NCBI GenBank assembly: GCA_025355245.1
Contig: JANXZZ010000013.1
Location: 1 to 36,238, forward strand
Length of the DNA: 36,238 nucleotides
Direction: 5' to 3'
DNA from: Pseudomonadota bacterium
Lineage (GTDB): Bacteria; Pseudomonadota; Gammaproteobacteria; Steroidobacterales; Steroidobacteraceae
Shown here: positions 7,379-16,074 of the stretch, piece after piece
How the letters are laid out: each line of letters opens with the position of its first letter
Numbering within the stretch: the stretch's first letter is position 1
Notes under the pieces: model-generated
The model's database searches: none
The model's input: the letters and a program-made list of their open reading frames with translations, nothing else
What the model was told of the DNA's origin: nothing
Program-made: the position numbers and the translations under genes

Positions 7379-8026
7379 CTAGACCGAGCCGGGAGGGCTC
7401 TTGACGCCGGCGCCGAGCACCTGGTCAACCGCACGCTCGTCGAGCAGCGTCGTCGATTGCCGCTCGGCGATGCTGCGCGCGGCGCGCGCGGCGCTCGCCA
7501 TGTCGACCTTGCCGTTGAAGTTCGCGCCGTCCGCGATCGCCACGCGCGGCGCCAGCAGGTTGCCCTGCACGCGCGCACTCGCGCGGATGCTGATCGACTC
7601 GAGCGCGTAGAGGTCGCCCTCGACCGTTCCCTCGACGATGATCGTACGGGCGCGCGAATCGCCCTTGACCACGCCGTCGGTACCGATGGTCAGGTTCTGC
7701 GAATGGTGGATCGATCCCTCGATGCGGCCCTGCAGCACGAAGTCCTCATCGGCCCGCAGCTCGCCCTTGAAGCGCAGTGTCGCGCCGAACACGGAAGCCG
7801 GGCGCTTTGTCTCGGCCGGAGCCGACACGGAAACCTCCACGCTCGGCTTCACGTCGGCGCGCACGGCGGCCGGAGCCGGAGCCGGGTTCGCGGCCGCGGG
7901 CGCGGATGCCTTTACCTCGAATTCGGCCAGCCGCGCGTCGAGCGAGGAATTACGTGCCGCACGGGCTTCAAAGTCCGAGGTCTTCATCGGCGAATCTCCA
8001 GCGGCGGTGTTCTTGAACCAGCTCAT
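7379..8026 (-). CDS. Bactofilin family protein, long form
   Basis: 215 residues. Residues 1 to about 75 are a low-complexity, Ala/Pro-rich tail; the bactofilin (DUF583) beta-helix follows (SVFGATLRFKGELRADEDFV, then repeating IEGSIHHSQNLTIG, VVKGDSRARTIIVEG, NVxAPRVAIADGANFNG units); a short C-terminal tail closes it. Bactofilins self-assemble into nucleotide-free, often membrane-bound filaments that place cell-wall enzymes, stalks or chromosome-segregation proteins. It lies 18 bases downstream of a shorter bactofilin on the same strand; the two may co-polymerise. The M23 peptidase gene often found beside bactofilins is not present here. Confidence 0.9.
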   Translation of the reverse strand: MSWFKNTAAGDSPMKTSDFEARAARNSSLDARLAEFEVKASAPAAANPAPAPAAVRADVKPSVEVSVSAPAETKRPASVFGATLRFKGELRADEDFVLQGRIEGSIHHSQNLTIGTDGVVKGDSRARTIIVEGTVEGDLYALESISIRASARVQGNLLAPRVAIADGANFNGKVDMASAARAARSIAERQSTTLLDERAVDQVLGAGVKSPPGSV

Positions 8027-8044
8027 GGTCGTTCCGGCGGTCGC

Positions 8045-8440
8045 TCAGAGCGCCGACGACGGTCGGCGCGCGGCCGGGACGTCGGCCTTGGCGGACTTGC
8101 CGCCGCCCATGTCGACGGTGCCGTTGAAGTTGGCGCCCTGCAGGATCGTCACCGAAGGGGCGCTGATGTTGCCGGTCATCCGCGCGGTCTCCTTGACCGA
8201 GACCGACTTCTCCGCGCGCACATCGCCTTCCATCGACCCCTCGATGATGACGGTCTGTGCATCGACAGAGGCGTTCACCGTGCCTTCGCGGCCGATCGTG
8301 AGGCGCTGCTTGTGGGTGATCGAACCTTCGACCTTGCCCTGGATGATCAGGTCCTCCTCGGCCGACAGTTCACCCTTGAACTGGATCGTCGGGCCAAGGA
8401 TGGAGGTGCGGTCTTTCACCGTGTCATAGGGATCGTTCAT
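8045..8440 (-). CDS. Bactofilin family protein, short form
   Basis: 131 residues, almost entirely the bactofilin beta-helix: TSILGPTIQFKGELSAEEDL, then IIQGKVEGSI, TIGREGTVNASV, VIIEGSMEGDV, ISAPSVTILQGANFNG. The tail (KSAKADVPAARRPSSAL) is short and basic. GGAGA lies just upstream of the ATG. Expected to polymerise in the cytoplasm at the inner membrane. First gene of a two-bactofilin operon whose partner carries a longer N-terminal tail, as in BacA/BacB-type pairs. Confidence 0.9.
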   Translation of the reverse strand: MNDPYDTVKDRTSILGPTIQFKGELSAEEDLIIQGKVEGSITHKQRLTIGREGTVNASVDAQTVIIEGSMEGDVRAEKSVSVKETARMTGNISAPSVTILQGANFNGTVDMGGGKSAKADVPAARRPSSAL

Positions 8441-8813
8441 CGGTGTCTCCGGCGGGCAGCATCGCGGCCCGGGCGGGGCGACGCAGGGGGAATCGTACGC
8501 GCGGGGGGTTACGCGATCGCGTCGGCTGCGTCACAAAACGCGACGCCGGGGGCGCGTCGCGCCGCCCCCGGCGGCCGGCGAAGAGGCGAATCCTGCAGAT
8601 GACGGCCGCTCCCGGTGGCGCTTCCCGATCAAGGAGTTGGACCGCCGCGTGCGGAAACGGTGCAGGGCGGGCAGCTCGCGAGAGCGCACCCGACAGAATG
8701 CGGCGGCTCCGCCCGCTGCGGCCGGCTTCCGTTCGTCGCACGGCCGGTTCCGTCTGGCGCACGCGGGGCCCTTTCGAATTGGCCCCGGCAGCGTCGGGTC
8801 CTACACTCGGTGA
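8441..8813. other. Divergent intergenic region with a GC hairpin
   Basis: No convincing gene lies in this 373-base gap between the bactofilin operon (-) and the exported beta-propeller gene (+). It holds a perfect 9-bp hairpin, CCGGGGGCG (8546-8554) and CGCCCCCGG (8563-8571). On the minus strand the stem is followed about seven bases later by TTTT, so it could end a leftward transcript started in the gap, or act in the bactofilin leader. Both flanking promoters must lie here, but no clear -35/-10 pair is visible. Confidence 0.5.
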
Positions 8814-10175
8814 ATGGCGTCTAATTCCTTGCGGCGACCCATGGTGGCCGCGCGCTGGCCGATTGCGGTCGCCGCGGCAATCGCGCTCGCGCCCGCCGCA
8901 TTCGCCGACTCGTGGCTCCTCGAGTATCCGCGGGTCGCGACGGAGGCGAGCGCGGCCTGTCACGGCGGCAAGCTCGAGGACTGCAGGGCGGGTCTGCTTC
9001 GTCTCGGCGAGCTCACCGACGGGCGGCCGGATTTTCGATGCCGGCTCGCGCGGGTCGAGGCTGAGCTCGGCCTGCAGGCCGCGGCACTTGCGGATCTTTC
9101 CGTGTGTCTTCGCTCGGGACTAGCATTCGCGAAGCTCCCGACCGAGCCGTCGCTCGAATCGCTGCGCGACCTGAAAGGGTTCAAGACGCTCGAGGCCGAG
9201 GCGGGCCGGTTTGAGGCCCCGGCGCTCGAGTACCAGCCGCGCTACGCGCTCGCGGATCCGGGGCTCATCGCCGAGGACATTGCCTACGATCCCGCCGACC
9301 GCTCCTTCTACCTGAGCAGCGTCCACGACAGAAAGATCATCCGGCGCGCTGCCGACGGCATGATCAGCGATTTCGTGACGGCTTCCGACACGCCGCTCTG
9401 GGGCGTGTACGCAATCGCAGTGGATTCCACGCGCGGCGTCCTCTGGGCGACCACGAGCGCAGGCGCCGAATCACCGCCCTACGACGCCACGGACGAGGGC
9501 AAGTCGGCGGTCCTCAAGTTCGACCTCAAATCGCGCGCGCTCCTCGGGCGCTACGCGCTCGCGGACGGGCGCAAGCACGGCTTCGGTGACGTCACGCTCG
9601 GCGAGAACGGCAGCTTGATCGTGTCGGACGGCATCGACGGTGGGGTCTACGCCGTCGGGCCCGGGCCCGCGAGCGGACTCGGCACCGTGGTTGCGCCGGG
9701 TTCGCTGCGCTCGCCGCAGACGCCCGCGGTCATTCCGGGAACGGGCCGCGTCCTGATTCCCGACTACTCGCGCGGCATCGCCGTCGCCGACGTCGGCGGC
9801 GGTGCGATCGCGTGGCTTCCCCATCCCGCGGAGCTCGCGCTTTTCGGAATCGACGGCCTCTACCTGCGCGGGCGGACGCTGGTCGCCGTGCAGAACGGCA
9901 CCGTTCCCGAGCGCATCCTCGTAATGACGCTCGATCCGAGCTGCTCGCGGATCTCCGCCTGGCACACTGCCATCGCGCGGGCGCCCGGACTCGGCGATCC
10001 GACCCACGCCACCTTCGTGGGCGATGAACTTCTGGTGCTCGTGAACAGCGGCTGGGACCGCGTGTCGGACGCGGGCATCCTCACGGACCTGCCGGGCGCG
10101 AAACCGGCAGAAATCTGGCAACTGCGCTGGACGGGCGCGGCGGCCGAGCGCCGCGCGACGTGCCCGCGCTCCTAG
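8814..10175 (+). CDS. Exported beta-propeller-like protein of unknown function
   Basis: 453 residues with an N-terminal signal peptide (WPIAVAAAIALAPAAFA); ATG at 8841 is an alternative start. Residues about 35-120 form a helical, Cys-containing region resembling TPR-type repeats (CHGGKLEDCRAGLLRLGELT, LQAAALADLSVCL). The rest looks like an SMP-30/NHL-type beta-propeller: repeated patterns such as AEDIAYDPADRSFYLSSVHD, AIAVDSTRGVLWATTS, FGDVTLGENGSLIVSDG and FGIDGLYLRGRTLVAVQNG. Such propellers bind ligands or hydrolyse lactones, but no metal site can be assigned by eye. The next gene, an MBL-fold hydrolase, starts 23 bases downstream, so the two are likely co-transcribed and both act in the periplasm. 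Confidence 0.72.
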   Translation: MASNSLRRPMVAARWPIAVAAAIALAPAAFADSWLLEYPRVATEASAACHGGKLEDCRAGLLRLGELTDGRPDFRCRLARVEAELGLQAAALADLSVCLRSGLAFAKLPTEPSLESLRDLKGFKTLEAEAGRFEAPALEYQPRYALADPGLIAEDIAYDPADRSFYLSSVHDRKIIRRAADGMISDFVTASDTPLWGVYAIAVDSTRGVLWATTSAGAESPPYDATDEGKSAVLKFDLKSRALLGRYALADGRKHGFGDVTLGENGSLIVSDGIDGGVYAVGPGPASGLGTVVAPGSLRSPQTPAVIPGTGRVLIPDYSRGIAVADVGGGAIAWLPHPAELALFGIDGLYLRGRTLVAVQNGTVPERILVMTLDPSCSRISAWHTAIARAPGLGDPTHATFVGDELLVLVNSGWDRVSDAGILTDLPGAKPAEIWQLRWTGAAAERRATCPRS

Positions 10176-10198
10176 CGCTCAACAACGGGGACGACGCC

Positions 10199-11341
10199 AT
10201 GGCATCACGGACCGGGACGATCGCTCTTGCCCGTCGCGCGCTCGCGATCGTGCTCGTCGCGCTTATCGCGCGCGCGTTCGCGGACCCGGCGGCACCTGAG
10301 TTGCCGGCGTTCCCCGAGAACCCGAGGAGCCACCAGTGGCAGAAGGTCGGCGAGGGCGTCTACGCGTTCATATCGCCGATCGGGATCACGCCGATGGTCT
10401 CGGGCAACTCGCTCGTGGTCATCGGCGAGGACGGCGTGCTCGTGGTGGACGCGGGACAGTTTCCGTCGCTCGCACGCGCCGAGATCGCGCACATCCGCGA
10501 GCTCACACCGTTGCCGGTGCGCTACGTGGTCAACACCCACTGGCATCCCGATCACTGGATCGGCAACGCCGAGTTCCGCCGTGCGTATCCGGGGGTCGCG
10601 ATCATCGCGACGCAAAACACGCGCGACCTGGCCGCCTCGCTCGGCAGCAAGTACGCGACGCCAGCCTACGCGGCGGAGACGGTCAAGGCAGTCGACGAGG
10701 CGCTCGCGCGCGGCAGCCGGCGCGACGGGACTGTGCTCGCGCCCGGCCAGCGCGCTTACCTGGGTATGGGGCGTACCCAGCTCGGGAACTACGGTACCGA
10801 GCTCGCGACGATTAAGCTCACGTATCCCGACCTCACCTTCGCGAGCGAGCTCGACGTACAGCTGGGATCGCGGCGCGTCGAGGTCCGCTTCCTCGGGCGC
10901 GGTAACACCGGCGGCGATGCGATCGTCTACGTGCCGGACGCGAAAGTGCTCGCGACTGGCGACCTGCTCGTGAATCCGTTTCCCTACGGAACGGGGTCGT
11001 TCTACGGCGAATGGCCGGCCACGCTGCGCAAGCTCGAGAAGATCGACGCGGGCGTGATCGTGCCGGGGCACGGCGAGGTCGAGCACGACGGGGCCTACCT
11101 CGCGCGGATGATCGCGCTGCTCGACAGCGTCCGCGCCCAGGTCGCAGCTGCTGTCGCCGCGGGCAAGTCGCTCGATGAGACCCGCGCGCTCGTCACGCTC
11201 GCCGACGACGAGCACGGGTTCTGCGGCGCGCTCAGCTTCCCGGACTGGTGCGAAACCAGTTTTCAGGCCAATTTCGTAGTGCCCGCGGTTGCGCGCAGCT
11301 ACCAGGAGCAGAAGGAAGGGCCGCTCACCTCGGAGGAATAG
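10199..11341 (+). CDS. Exported metallo-beta-lactamase-fold hydrolase
   Basis: 380 residues from the ATG at 10199 (GGGGA upstream). A signal peptide (ALAIVLVALIARAFA) directs it to the periplasm. The MBL zinc motif is HWHPDH (His114, His116, Asp118, His119). Later ligands are likely in GNTGGDAIVYVP, LATGDLLVNP (Asp) and VIVPGHGEV (His). The N-terminal VVIGEDGVLVVDAGQ strand is typical. It resembles class B beta-lactamase-like and quinoprotein relay hydrolases more than true carbapenemases; substrate unknown. Likely operon partner of the preceding beta-propeller protein. Confidence 0.87.
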   Translation: MASRTGTIALARRALAIVLVALIARAFADPAAPELPAFPENPRSHQWQKVGEGVYAFISPIGITPMVSGNSLVVIGEDGVLVVDAGQFPSLARAEIAHIRELTPLPVRYVVNTHWHPDHWIGNAEFRRAYPGVAIIATQNTRDLAASLGSKYATPAYAAETVKAVDEALARGSRRDGTVLAPGQRAYLGMGRTQLGNYGTELATIKLTYPDLTFASELDVQLGSRRVEVRFLGRGNTGGDAIVYVPDAKVLATGDLLVNPFPYGTGSFYGEWPATLRKLEKIDAGVIVPGHGEVEHDGAYLARMIALLDSVRAQVAAAVAAGKSLDETRALVTLADDEHGFCGALSFPDWCETSFQANFVVPAVARSYQEQKEGPLTSEE

Positions 11342-11350
11342 CTGCGCCGG

Positions 11351-13216
11351 CTAGAGGGGCCCCAGCCGCTCGACGGCCTCGACCGTCTCGGAACCCTTCC
11401 CGGAGTTCACCTGGGTTCCGTCCGGCAGCCCCGCGGCCTTGGCCGTGCGGATAGAGATGAGGCCGTTCGGAAACAGGATCACCTCGTTCTCACCGGAGCC
11501 CGTCATCGTCGGGATGTAGATCTTCCGGCCCGTGCGCGCGGAGCGGTAGAGCGGGAAATGGAATCCCATCCGGTAGAGCTCGGACGTGTCGTTGCGGGTG
11601 AGCACGCCGGCGGGATCGATGGAGTTGTCGGCGGTCGCGACGATTGCGCCGCGCGCCGCGAGCAGGTCGTCCGTCAGCTGTCGGTTCAGGAGTTGCTTGC
11701 CCGCCTGCTCGCCGCGCTGCTGGTAGAGGAGCGCAATCTTCGCGAGATCATCGAGCGAAGGGTAGAAGCCTGCGTTGAACCACACCTGGCCCCGCCGGCC
11801 GTCCGCCTCGCGGGTCCGGACGGCGGGCGCGTGGCGGATGCCGATCGGCGCGAATACCTCCGTGCGCAGCATGTCCCAGACGTCGGCGGAAGGTCCGCGC
11901 ACGGATTTCACGAAGCTGTCGATCGCGGCGCCCAGCAAATAAAAGTCCTGGTCGCGATAGCGCATCACGGTGCCGGGCTCCCACGGATAGGGACCGAGGT
12001 GCTTGACGATCTCGGCGATCTTCTCCGCGTGCGATGGCGCCGTGTACCAGGCGTCGTAGTCGCCCTCGAGGTAGCCGTCGAAGACGTCGTTGGGATGGGT
12101 ACGCACGCTGCCGACGCCGCCGAAGCCCGAGGCCATGGTGGCCGCATCGATGAAGCGCACGCGCGCGTATTTGGGGTCGAGTCCGCTCACGTAGTCGCCG
12201 ATGCGCAGGTTCATCACGTACGGTCCGTAGACCTCGGCAAGGTGCAGCAGCGACAGCGGTGCGCCGACGCTCTTCATGATGGAGCGCACACCAAAGCGCA
12301 TCTCGAGCGGATAGGGATAGGCACCGTAGGGGGTCGGCGAGGCACGATAGTAGAGAGTGCCGTTGCGCACGAGCGCCGTCGCGACGATCCACTGCGGGTC
12401 GAGCGGGCCGCCGAAGCCATCGAGCGTACCCGGGGGCAACTCCCGCGTGAGCTCCTCCCAGGGCTTGGCCGGTAGCCGTTCGGCGAGCTCGGCGAGGGCT
12501 TCGCGGCGGCGCGCATCGAGGTCGTGCACCTCCGGGGCCAGCAGCTCGAGTGACGCGCTTCCCCACGCGACCGCGTGCGGCCGCACGAGGTAGGGCGCGG
12601 TCTGCTGCACGAACTGGAATCGCAGGCGACTCACGGCGCCGGCGCGATAGAAAAACGTCGCGAGGCCCTGGTGCGCGTGGTTCTCGGTGTCGTTGACGAG
12701 CATGAGCGGGAACGCCGCGCGCGACCAGCCGCCGTCACGGGCCTGCGTCCAGACCTTGCCGAAGCCGGCGATCACCCGCCAGTAGCTCGGGACCCGGTGC
12801 GCGCCCGTTTCCGCGACCATTTCGCCGCGCTCGACGGGCACCAGCACGGCGCCCGCCGTGAAGAACTCGAGGGTGACCGCCGGGAACAGGCGCGCGTCGC
12901 GCCCGCCGACCTCGGGCTCGGCGAGCGCCGGACTGAAGCGCATCTCCGACTGCGTGATGCGGAGCCTGCCGGCGAACGCGGGGGCCGCGGCGGCGCCGCG
13001 ATCGGGAACGAAGCTTGAGTTCGGGAACGGCGCCTCGGTCGGCTGGCTGCCGAGCAGGAGCTCGACGCTTGGCATCAGCGTCGCTGCCGCCCCCGCTCCG
13101 GGCGCGACGATCACCAGGGCGAGGGCGGTGACGGCGCCTCTGCGGCAGGTATCGAGCATGCGATCCCACGCGTCGACGTCAAGACGATGGACGCAATGGC
13201 CGTGTTCGCGTGTCAT
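11351..13216 (-). CDS. Exported serine hydrolase, beta-lactamase family (class C-like)
   Basis: About 621 residues from the ATG at 13216; an inner ATG at 13159 gives a neater signal peptide (GAVTALALVIVAPGAGAAA), so the start is uncertain. The C-terminal half is a PF00144-like domain with the nucleophile motif SIMK (Ser312, Lys315) and YRD in RYRDQDFYLLG in the YxN position, an Asn-to-Asp change relative to class C enzymes. The N-terminal ~280 residues have no motif I recognise. Expected to be a periplasmic esterase or peptidase rather than a true beta-lactamase. The open frame runs upstream to 13537, but that part overlaps the fumarylacetoacetate-hydrolase gene and is not protein-like. Convergent with the MBL-fold gene, leaving only 9 bases. 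Confidence 0.8.
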   Translation of the reverse strand: MTREHGHCVHRLDVDAWDRMLDTCRRGAVTALALVIVAPGAGAAATLMPSVELLLGSQPTEAPFPNSSFVPDRGAAAAPAFAGRLRITQSEMRFSPALAEPEVGGRDARLFPAVTLEFFTAGAVLVPVERGEMVAETGAHRVPSYWRVIAGFGKVWTQARDGGWSRAAFPLMLVNDTENHAHQGLATFFYRAGAVSRLRFQFVQQTAPYLVRPHAVAWGSASLELLAPEVHDLDARRREALAELAERLPAKPWEELTRELPPGTLDGFGGPLDPQWIVATALVRNGTLYYRASPTPYGAYPYPLEMRFGVRSIMKSVGAPLSLLHLAEVYGPYVMNLRIGDYVSGLDPKYARVRFIDAATMASGFGGVGSVRTHPNDVFDGYLEGDYDAWYTAPSHAEKIAEIVKHLGPYPWEPGTVMRYRDQDFYLLGAAIDSFVKSVRGPSADVWDMLRTEVFAPIGIRHAPAVRTREADGRRGQVWFNAGFYPSLDDLAKIALLYQQRGEQAGKQLLNRQLTDDLLAARGAIVATADNSIDPAGVLTRNDTSELYRMGFHFPLYRSARTGRKIYIPTMTGSGENEVILFPNGLISIRTAKAAGLPDGTQVNSGKGSETVEAVERLGPL

Positions 13217-13278
13217 GAGCTGAATCCGCACCAGGAAGTGAGCGCATCGTACGCCGGTTGGCCCGGGGGCAGCGCGGC

Positions 13279-14139
13279 CTACGGTGCCGGTGACTCCGCC
13301 ACGATGAGCTGGCGCTGATGCCCGAGCCCCGCGACCTCGAGGTCGACGACATCGCCGGTCTTCAGGAAGCGCGGCGGCTTCTGGCCGAGGCCGACGCCCG
13401 CGGGCGTGCCGGTCGCGATGATGTCGCCGGGGTGGAGCGTCATGAAGCGCGACACGTAGCTCACCAGGTAATAGGGCTTGAAGATCATGTCGCGGGTGGT
13501 GCCGTCCTGCTGGCGCACGCCGTTCACGTCGACCCACAGCGGAAGGTTGTCGAGGTCGCCCACCTCATCGGGCGTCACCAGCCACGGCCCGATGGGGCCG
13601 AAGGTGTCGCAGCCCTTGCCCTTGTCCCAGGTGCCCCCCCGCTCGAGCTGGAACTCGCGCTCCGAGACGTCGTGCACGACGCAAAAGCCCGCGACGCACG
13701 CGGGTGCGTCTTCTTCGGTCACGTAGCAGGCACGCGTGCCGATCACGATGCCGAGCTCGACCTCCCAGTCGAGCTTGGTCGCACCCCGCGGCAGCAGCAC
13801 GTCGTCGTTCGGGCCGACGATGGCGCTCGTGGCCTTCAGGAACACGATCGGCTCCTTCGGGAGCTTGGCGCCCGTCTCGGCGGCGTGATCGGCATAGTTT
13901 AGGCCGATGCAGACGAACTTGCCGACGCCGGCCACGCACGGACCGATGCGCTCGGAGGCGGCAATGACCGGCAGCTGGCGGGGGTCGAGAGCAGCGAGGC
14001 GCGCGAGGACGTCCGGCGACAGCGTGGTCGCGTCGATGTCGGGCACGTGGGCGCTCAAGTCGCGCAGCGCGCCGTCCGCGTCGACGATCGCCGGCTTCTC
14101 GTGGCCCGGCCGGCCGATCCTGGCAAGTTTCACGGTCAT
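13279..14139 (-). CDS. Fumarylacetoacetate hydrolase family protein
   Basis: 286 residues of the FAH superfamily. Visible motifs: GKFVCIGLNYADHAAETG; the metal-binding DWEVELGIVIG segment; HDVSEREFQ; KGCDTFGPIGPWLVT; and GDIIATGTPAGVG near the C-terminus. Family members cleave C-C bonds or decarboxylate/hydrate 2-oxo acid products with Mg or Mn, in aromatic or sugar-acid catabolism; this size and motif set fits the 2,4-didehydro-3-deoxy-rhamnonate/ureidoglycolate-lyase-like branch. Cytoplasmic. The ATG follows GGGGAGAG. A TATAAT on the minus strand (14207-14202) is a good -10 for it. Substrate not assignable. Confidence 0.87.
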   Translation of the reverse strand: MTVKLARIGRPGHEKPAIVDADGALRDLSAHVPDIDATTLSPDVLARLAALDPRQLPVIAASERIGPCVAGVGKFVCIGLNYADHAAETGAKLPKEPIVFLKATSAIVGPNDDVLLPRGATKLDWEVELGIVIGTRACYVTEEDAPACVAGFCVVHDVSEREFQLERGGTWDKGKGCDTFGPIGPWLVTPDEVGDLDNLPLWVDVNGVRQQDGTTRDMIFKPYYLVSYVSRFMTLHPGDIIATGTPAGVGLGQKPPRFLKTGDVVDLEVAGLGHQRQLIVAESPAP

Positions 14140-14201
14140 CTCTCCCCGATGGTGACGTGTCCGGCACGGGAAACGCGCGCTCAGCGACGCTTTCCGCGCG
14201 C

Positions 14202-14207
14202 ATTATA
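14202..14207 (-). promoter_or_regulatory. Perfect -10 hexamer for the FAH-family gene
   Basis: The reverse strand reads TATAAT, about 63 bases upstream of the FAH-family start. No good -35 is visible at 16-18 bases. The rest of the 152-base divergent gap must also hold the cyd operon promoter; I see no FNR/ANR dyad (TTGAT-N4-ATCAA) in it. Confidence 0.4.
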
Positions 14208-14291
14208 GGTGGATCGCGAACTTCGCTGTTGCGCGTACCATACGTGTTTGGACGGATGGGCGATGCCCCTTGAGGTAGTGAAAATCAGCCA

Positions 14292-14507
14292 GTGGCCATT
14301 CCCGTGACATCCGCCGCCAGCGCTCCGGCGAGCGAGCCGACCACGTATCGACCGCGCCGGGACATCCTCGTCGCGCTCTCGCTGAAGGCCGCGCTGCTGC
14401 TTGCAATTTACGTCCTGCTGGTCCACGCCGCTGAACGCCCGCGGGCCGATGCGGCGGCGACCGCGAGTGCGGTCATCGCGACCAGCACACCGAAGGTCCC
14501 GCCATGA
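14292..14507 (+). CDS. cydP: Small cytochrome bd-associated membrane protein, CydP-like
   Basis: 71 residues from a GTG start. A single membrane helix (ILVALSLKAALLLAIYVLLV) is preceded by RPRRD and followed by HAAERPRAD, the usual CydP pattern: a basic residue-rich start, an LxxKxxLLxx helix and a short polar tail. CydP is a small subunit encoded just upstream of cydA in various beta- and gammaproteobacteria. The stop overlaps the cydA start (ATGA at 14504), so translation is coupled. The first 20 residues are low complexity, so translation could begin later. Identification is by size, helix pattern and position. Confidence 0.7.
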   Translation: MAIPVTSAASAPASEPTTYRPRRDILVALSLKAALLLAIYVLLVHAAERPRADAAATASAVIATSTPKVPP

Positions 14508-16066
14508 GCGCTTCCGGGCTCGTCGACCTGTCGAGGTTGCAGTTCGCGATCACTGCGCTGTACCACTTCCTGTTCGTACCGCTGACGCTCGGCCTCTCGA
14601 TCCTCGTCGCGATCATGGAAAGCGTGTTCGTGATGACGGGACGCACGATCTGGCGCGACATGACGCGCTTCTGGGGCATCCTGTTCGGAATCAACTTCGC
14701 GATGGGAGTCGCGACCGGCATCACGATGGAGTTCCAGTTCGGCATGAACTGGGCCTACTACTCGCACTACGTCGGCGATGTGTTCGGCGTGCCGCTCGCG
14801 ATCGAGGGGCTGATGGCCTTCTTCCTCGAGGCGACGTTCATTGGCCTCTTCTTCTTCGGCTGGGATCGCCTGACGCGACGCCAGCACCTCGTCGTCACCT
14901 GGCTGGTCGCGATCGGCAGCAACCTGTCGGCGCTGTGGATCCTGATCGCGAACGCCTGGATGCAGAATCCCGCGGGCGCGCGCTTCAACGCCGCCTCGAT
15001 GCGCATGGAGCTCGAGTCGATACGCGAGGTGATCTTCAACCCGGTTGCGCAGTCGAAGTTCGTGCACACCGTCAGTGCGGGCTACGTCACCGGGGCGGTC
15101 TTCGTTCTCGCGATCAGCGCGCTTTATCTCCTCAAGGGCCGGCACATCGAGTTCGCGAAGCGCTCGGCGACCGTGGCGGCGAGCTTCGGGCTCGCGGCGG
15201 CGCTCTCGGTCGTGGTGCTCGGCGATGAGAGCGGCTACACGCTCACCGAACACCAGAAGATGAAGATCGCGGTCATCGAGGGCATGTGGCACACGGAGCC
15301 TGCGCCCGCGCCGTTCACGATCTTCGGCCTACCCGACAGCGCCAAGCGCGAGACGCGTGCGCAGATCCAGGTCCCGTGGGCCCTCGGACTCATTGCGACG
15401 CGCTCGCTCGACACGCCGGTACCCGGAATCTACGAGCTCGTCGACCGCGCGCGCGAGCGCATAAATGCCGGAATCCCCGCCTACACCGCGCTGCGTACGC
15501 TGCGCGCCGATCCCAGCGCGGCCGCTGCGCGGCAGGTGCTCGACGAGCACGTGGCGGATCTCGGCTACGCGCTGCTGCTTCGCAGGTACGTCGATGACCC
15601 GGCGCAGGCGACGCCGGAGCAGGTCGACCGGGCGGCCTGGGATACGGTGCCCTCGGTCGGGCCGATCTTCTGGTCGTTTCGCGTGATGGTCGGGCTCGGG
15701 TTCTTCTTCATCGGCCTGTTCGCGACCGGCTTCTACCTGGTGGCGCGCCGGCGGGTCGAGGCGAGTCGCCGGTTCTTGACGGTGGCGCTGTGGGCGCTGC
15801 CGCTGCCGTGGGTCGCCGCCGAGCTCGGCTGGTTCGTGGCGGAGCACGGACGCCAGCCCTGGGCGATCGAGGGAGTGCTGCCCACCTTCCTCGCGGCCTC
15901 GCACATTCCGGTCGGCAGCGTGGTCACGAGTCTCACCGTGTTCATCGTGTTCTACAGCGTGCTCGCCGTCATCGAAGTGTTCCTGCTGAGGAAATACGTG
16001 AGCCTCGGGCCGGCGCACGGCGGCCCGCCGCCGGACGGCGCGCCCACTGCGCCGTCGCTCCGGTAG
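14504..16066 (+). CDS. cydA: Cytochrome bd ubiquinol oxidase subunit I
   Basis: 520 residues, close to E. coli CydA (522). Visible: RLQFAITALYHFLFVPLTLG with His21 (heme b595 ligand), KFVHTVSAGYVTGA with the heme b558 His, and FWSFRVMVGLG with the b558 Met. A long charged Q-loop between about residues 255 and 385 indicates the long-loop (L) class. Function: oxidises quinol and reduces O2 to water at high affinity without pumping protons, in the inner membrane. Operon order is cydP-cydA-cydB-cydX with coupled or very short gaps. Confidence 0.97.
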   Translation: MSASGLVDLSRLQFAITALYHFLFVPLTLGLSILVAIMESVFVMTGRTIWRDMTRFWGILFGINFAMGVATGITMEFQFGMNWAYYSHYVGDVFGVPLAIEGLMAFFLEATFIGLFFFGWDRLTRRQHLVVTWLVAIGSNLSALWILIANAWMQNPAGARFNAASMRMELESIREVIFNPVAQSKFVHTVSAGYVTGAVFVLAISALYLLKGRHIEFAKRSATVAASFGLAAALSVVVLGDESGYTLTEHQKMKIAVIEGMWHTEPAPAPFTIFGLPDSAKRETRAQIQVPWALGLIATRSLDTPVPGIYELVDRARERINAGIPAYTALRTLRADPSAAAARQVLDEHVADLGYALLLRRYVDDPAQATPEQVDRAAWDTVPSVGPIFWSFRVMVGLGFFFIGLFATGFYLVARRRVEASRRFLTVALWALPLPWVAAELGWFVAEHGRQPWAIEGVLPTFLAASHIPVGSVVTSLTVFIVFYSVLAVIEVFLLRKYVSLGPAHGGPPPDGAPTAPSLR

Positions 16067-16074
16067 GAAAGCGC

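Noticed and set aside
13217-13537. N-terminal extension of the serine hydrolase frame
   Set aside because: Overlaps the FAH-family gene on the same strand in another frame and is Arg/Pro/His-rich without any domain.
14140-14291. FNR/ANR box upstream of the cyd operon
   Set aside because: TTGAGGTAGTGAAAATCA has FNR-like ends but the wrong spacing (nine rather than four bases) and mismatches.
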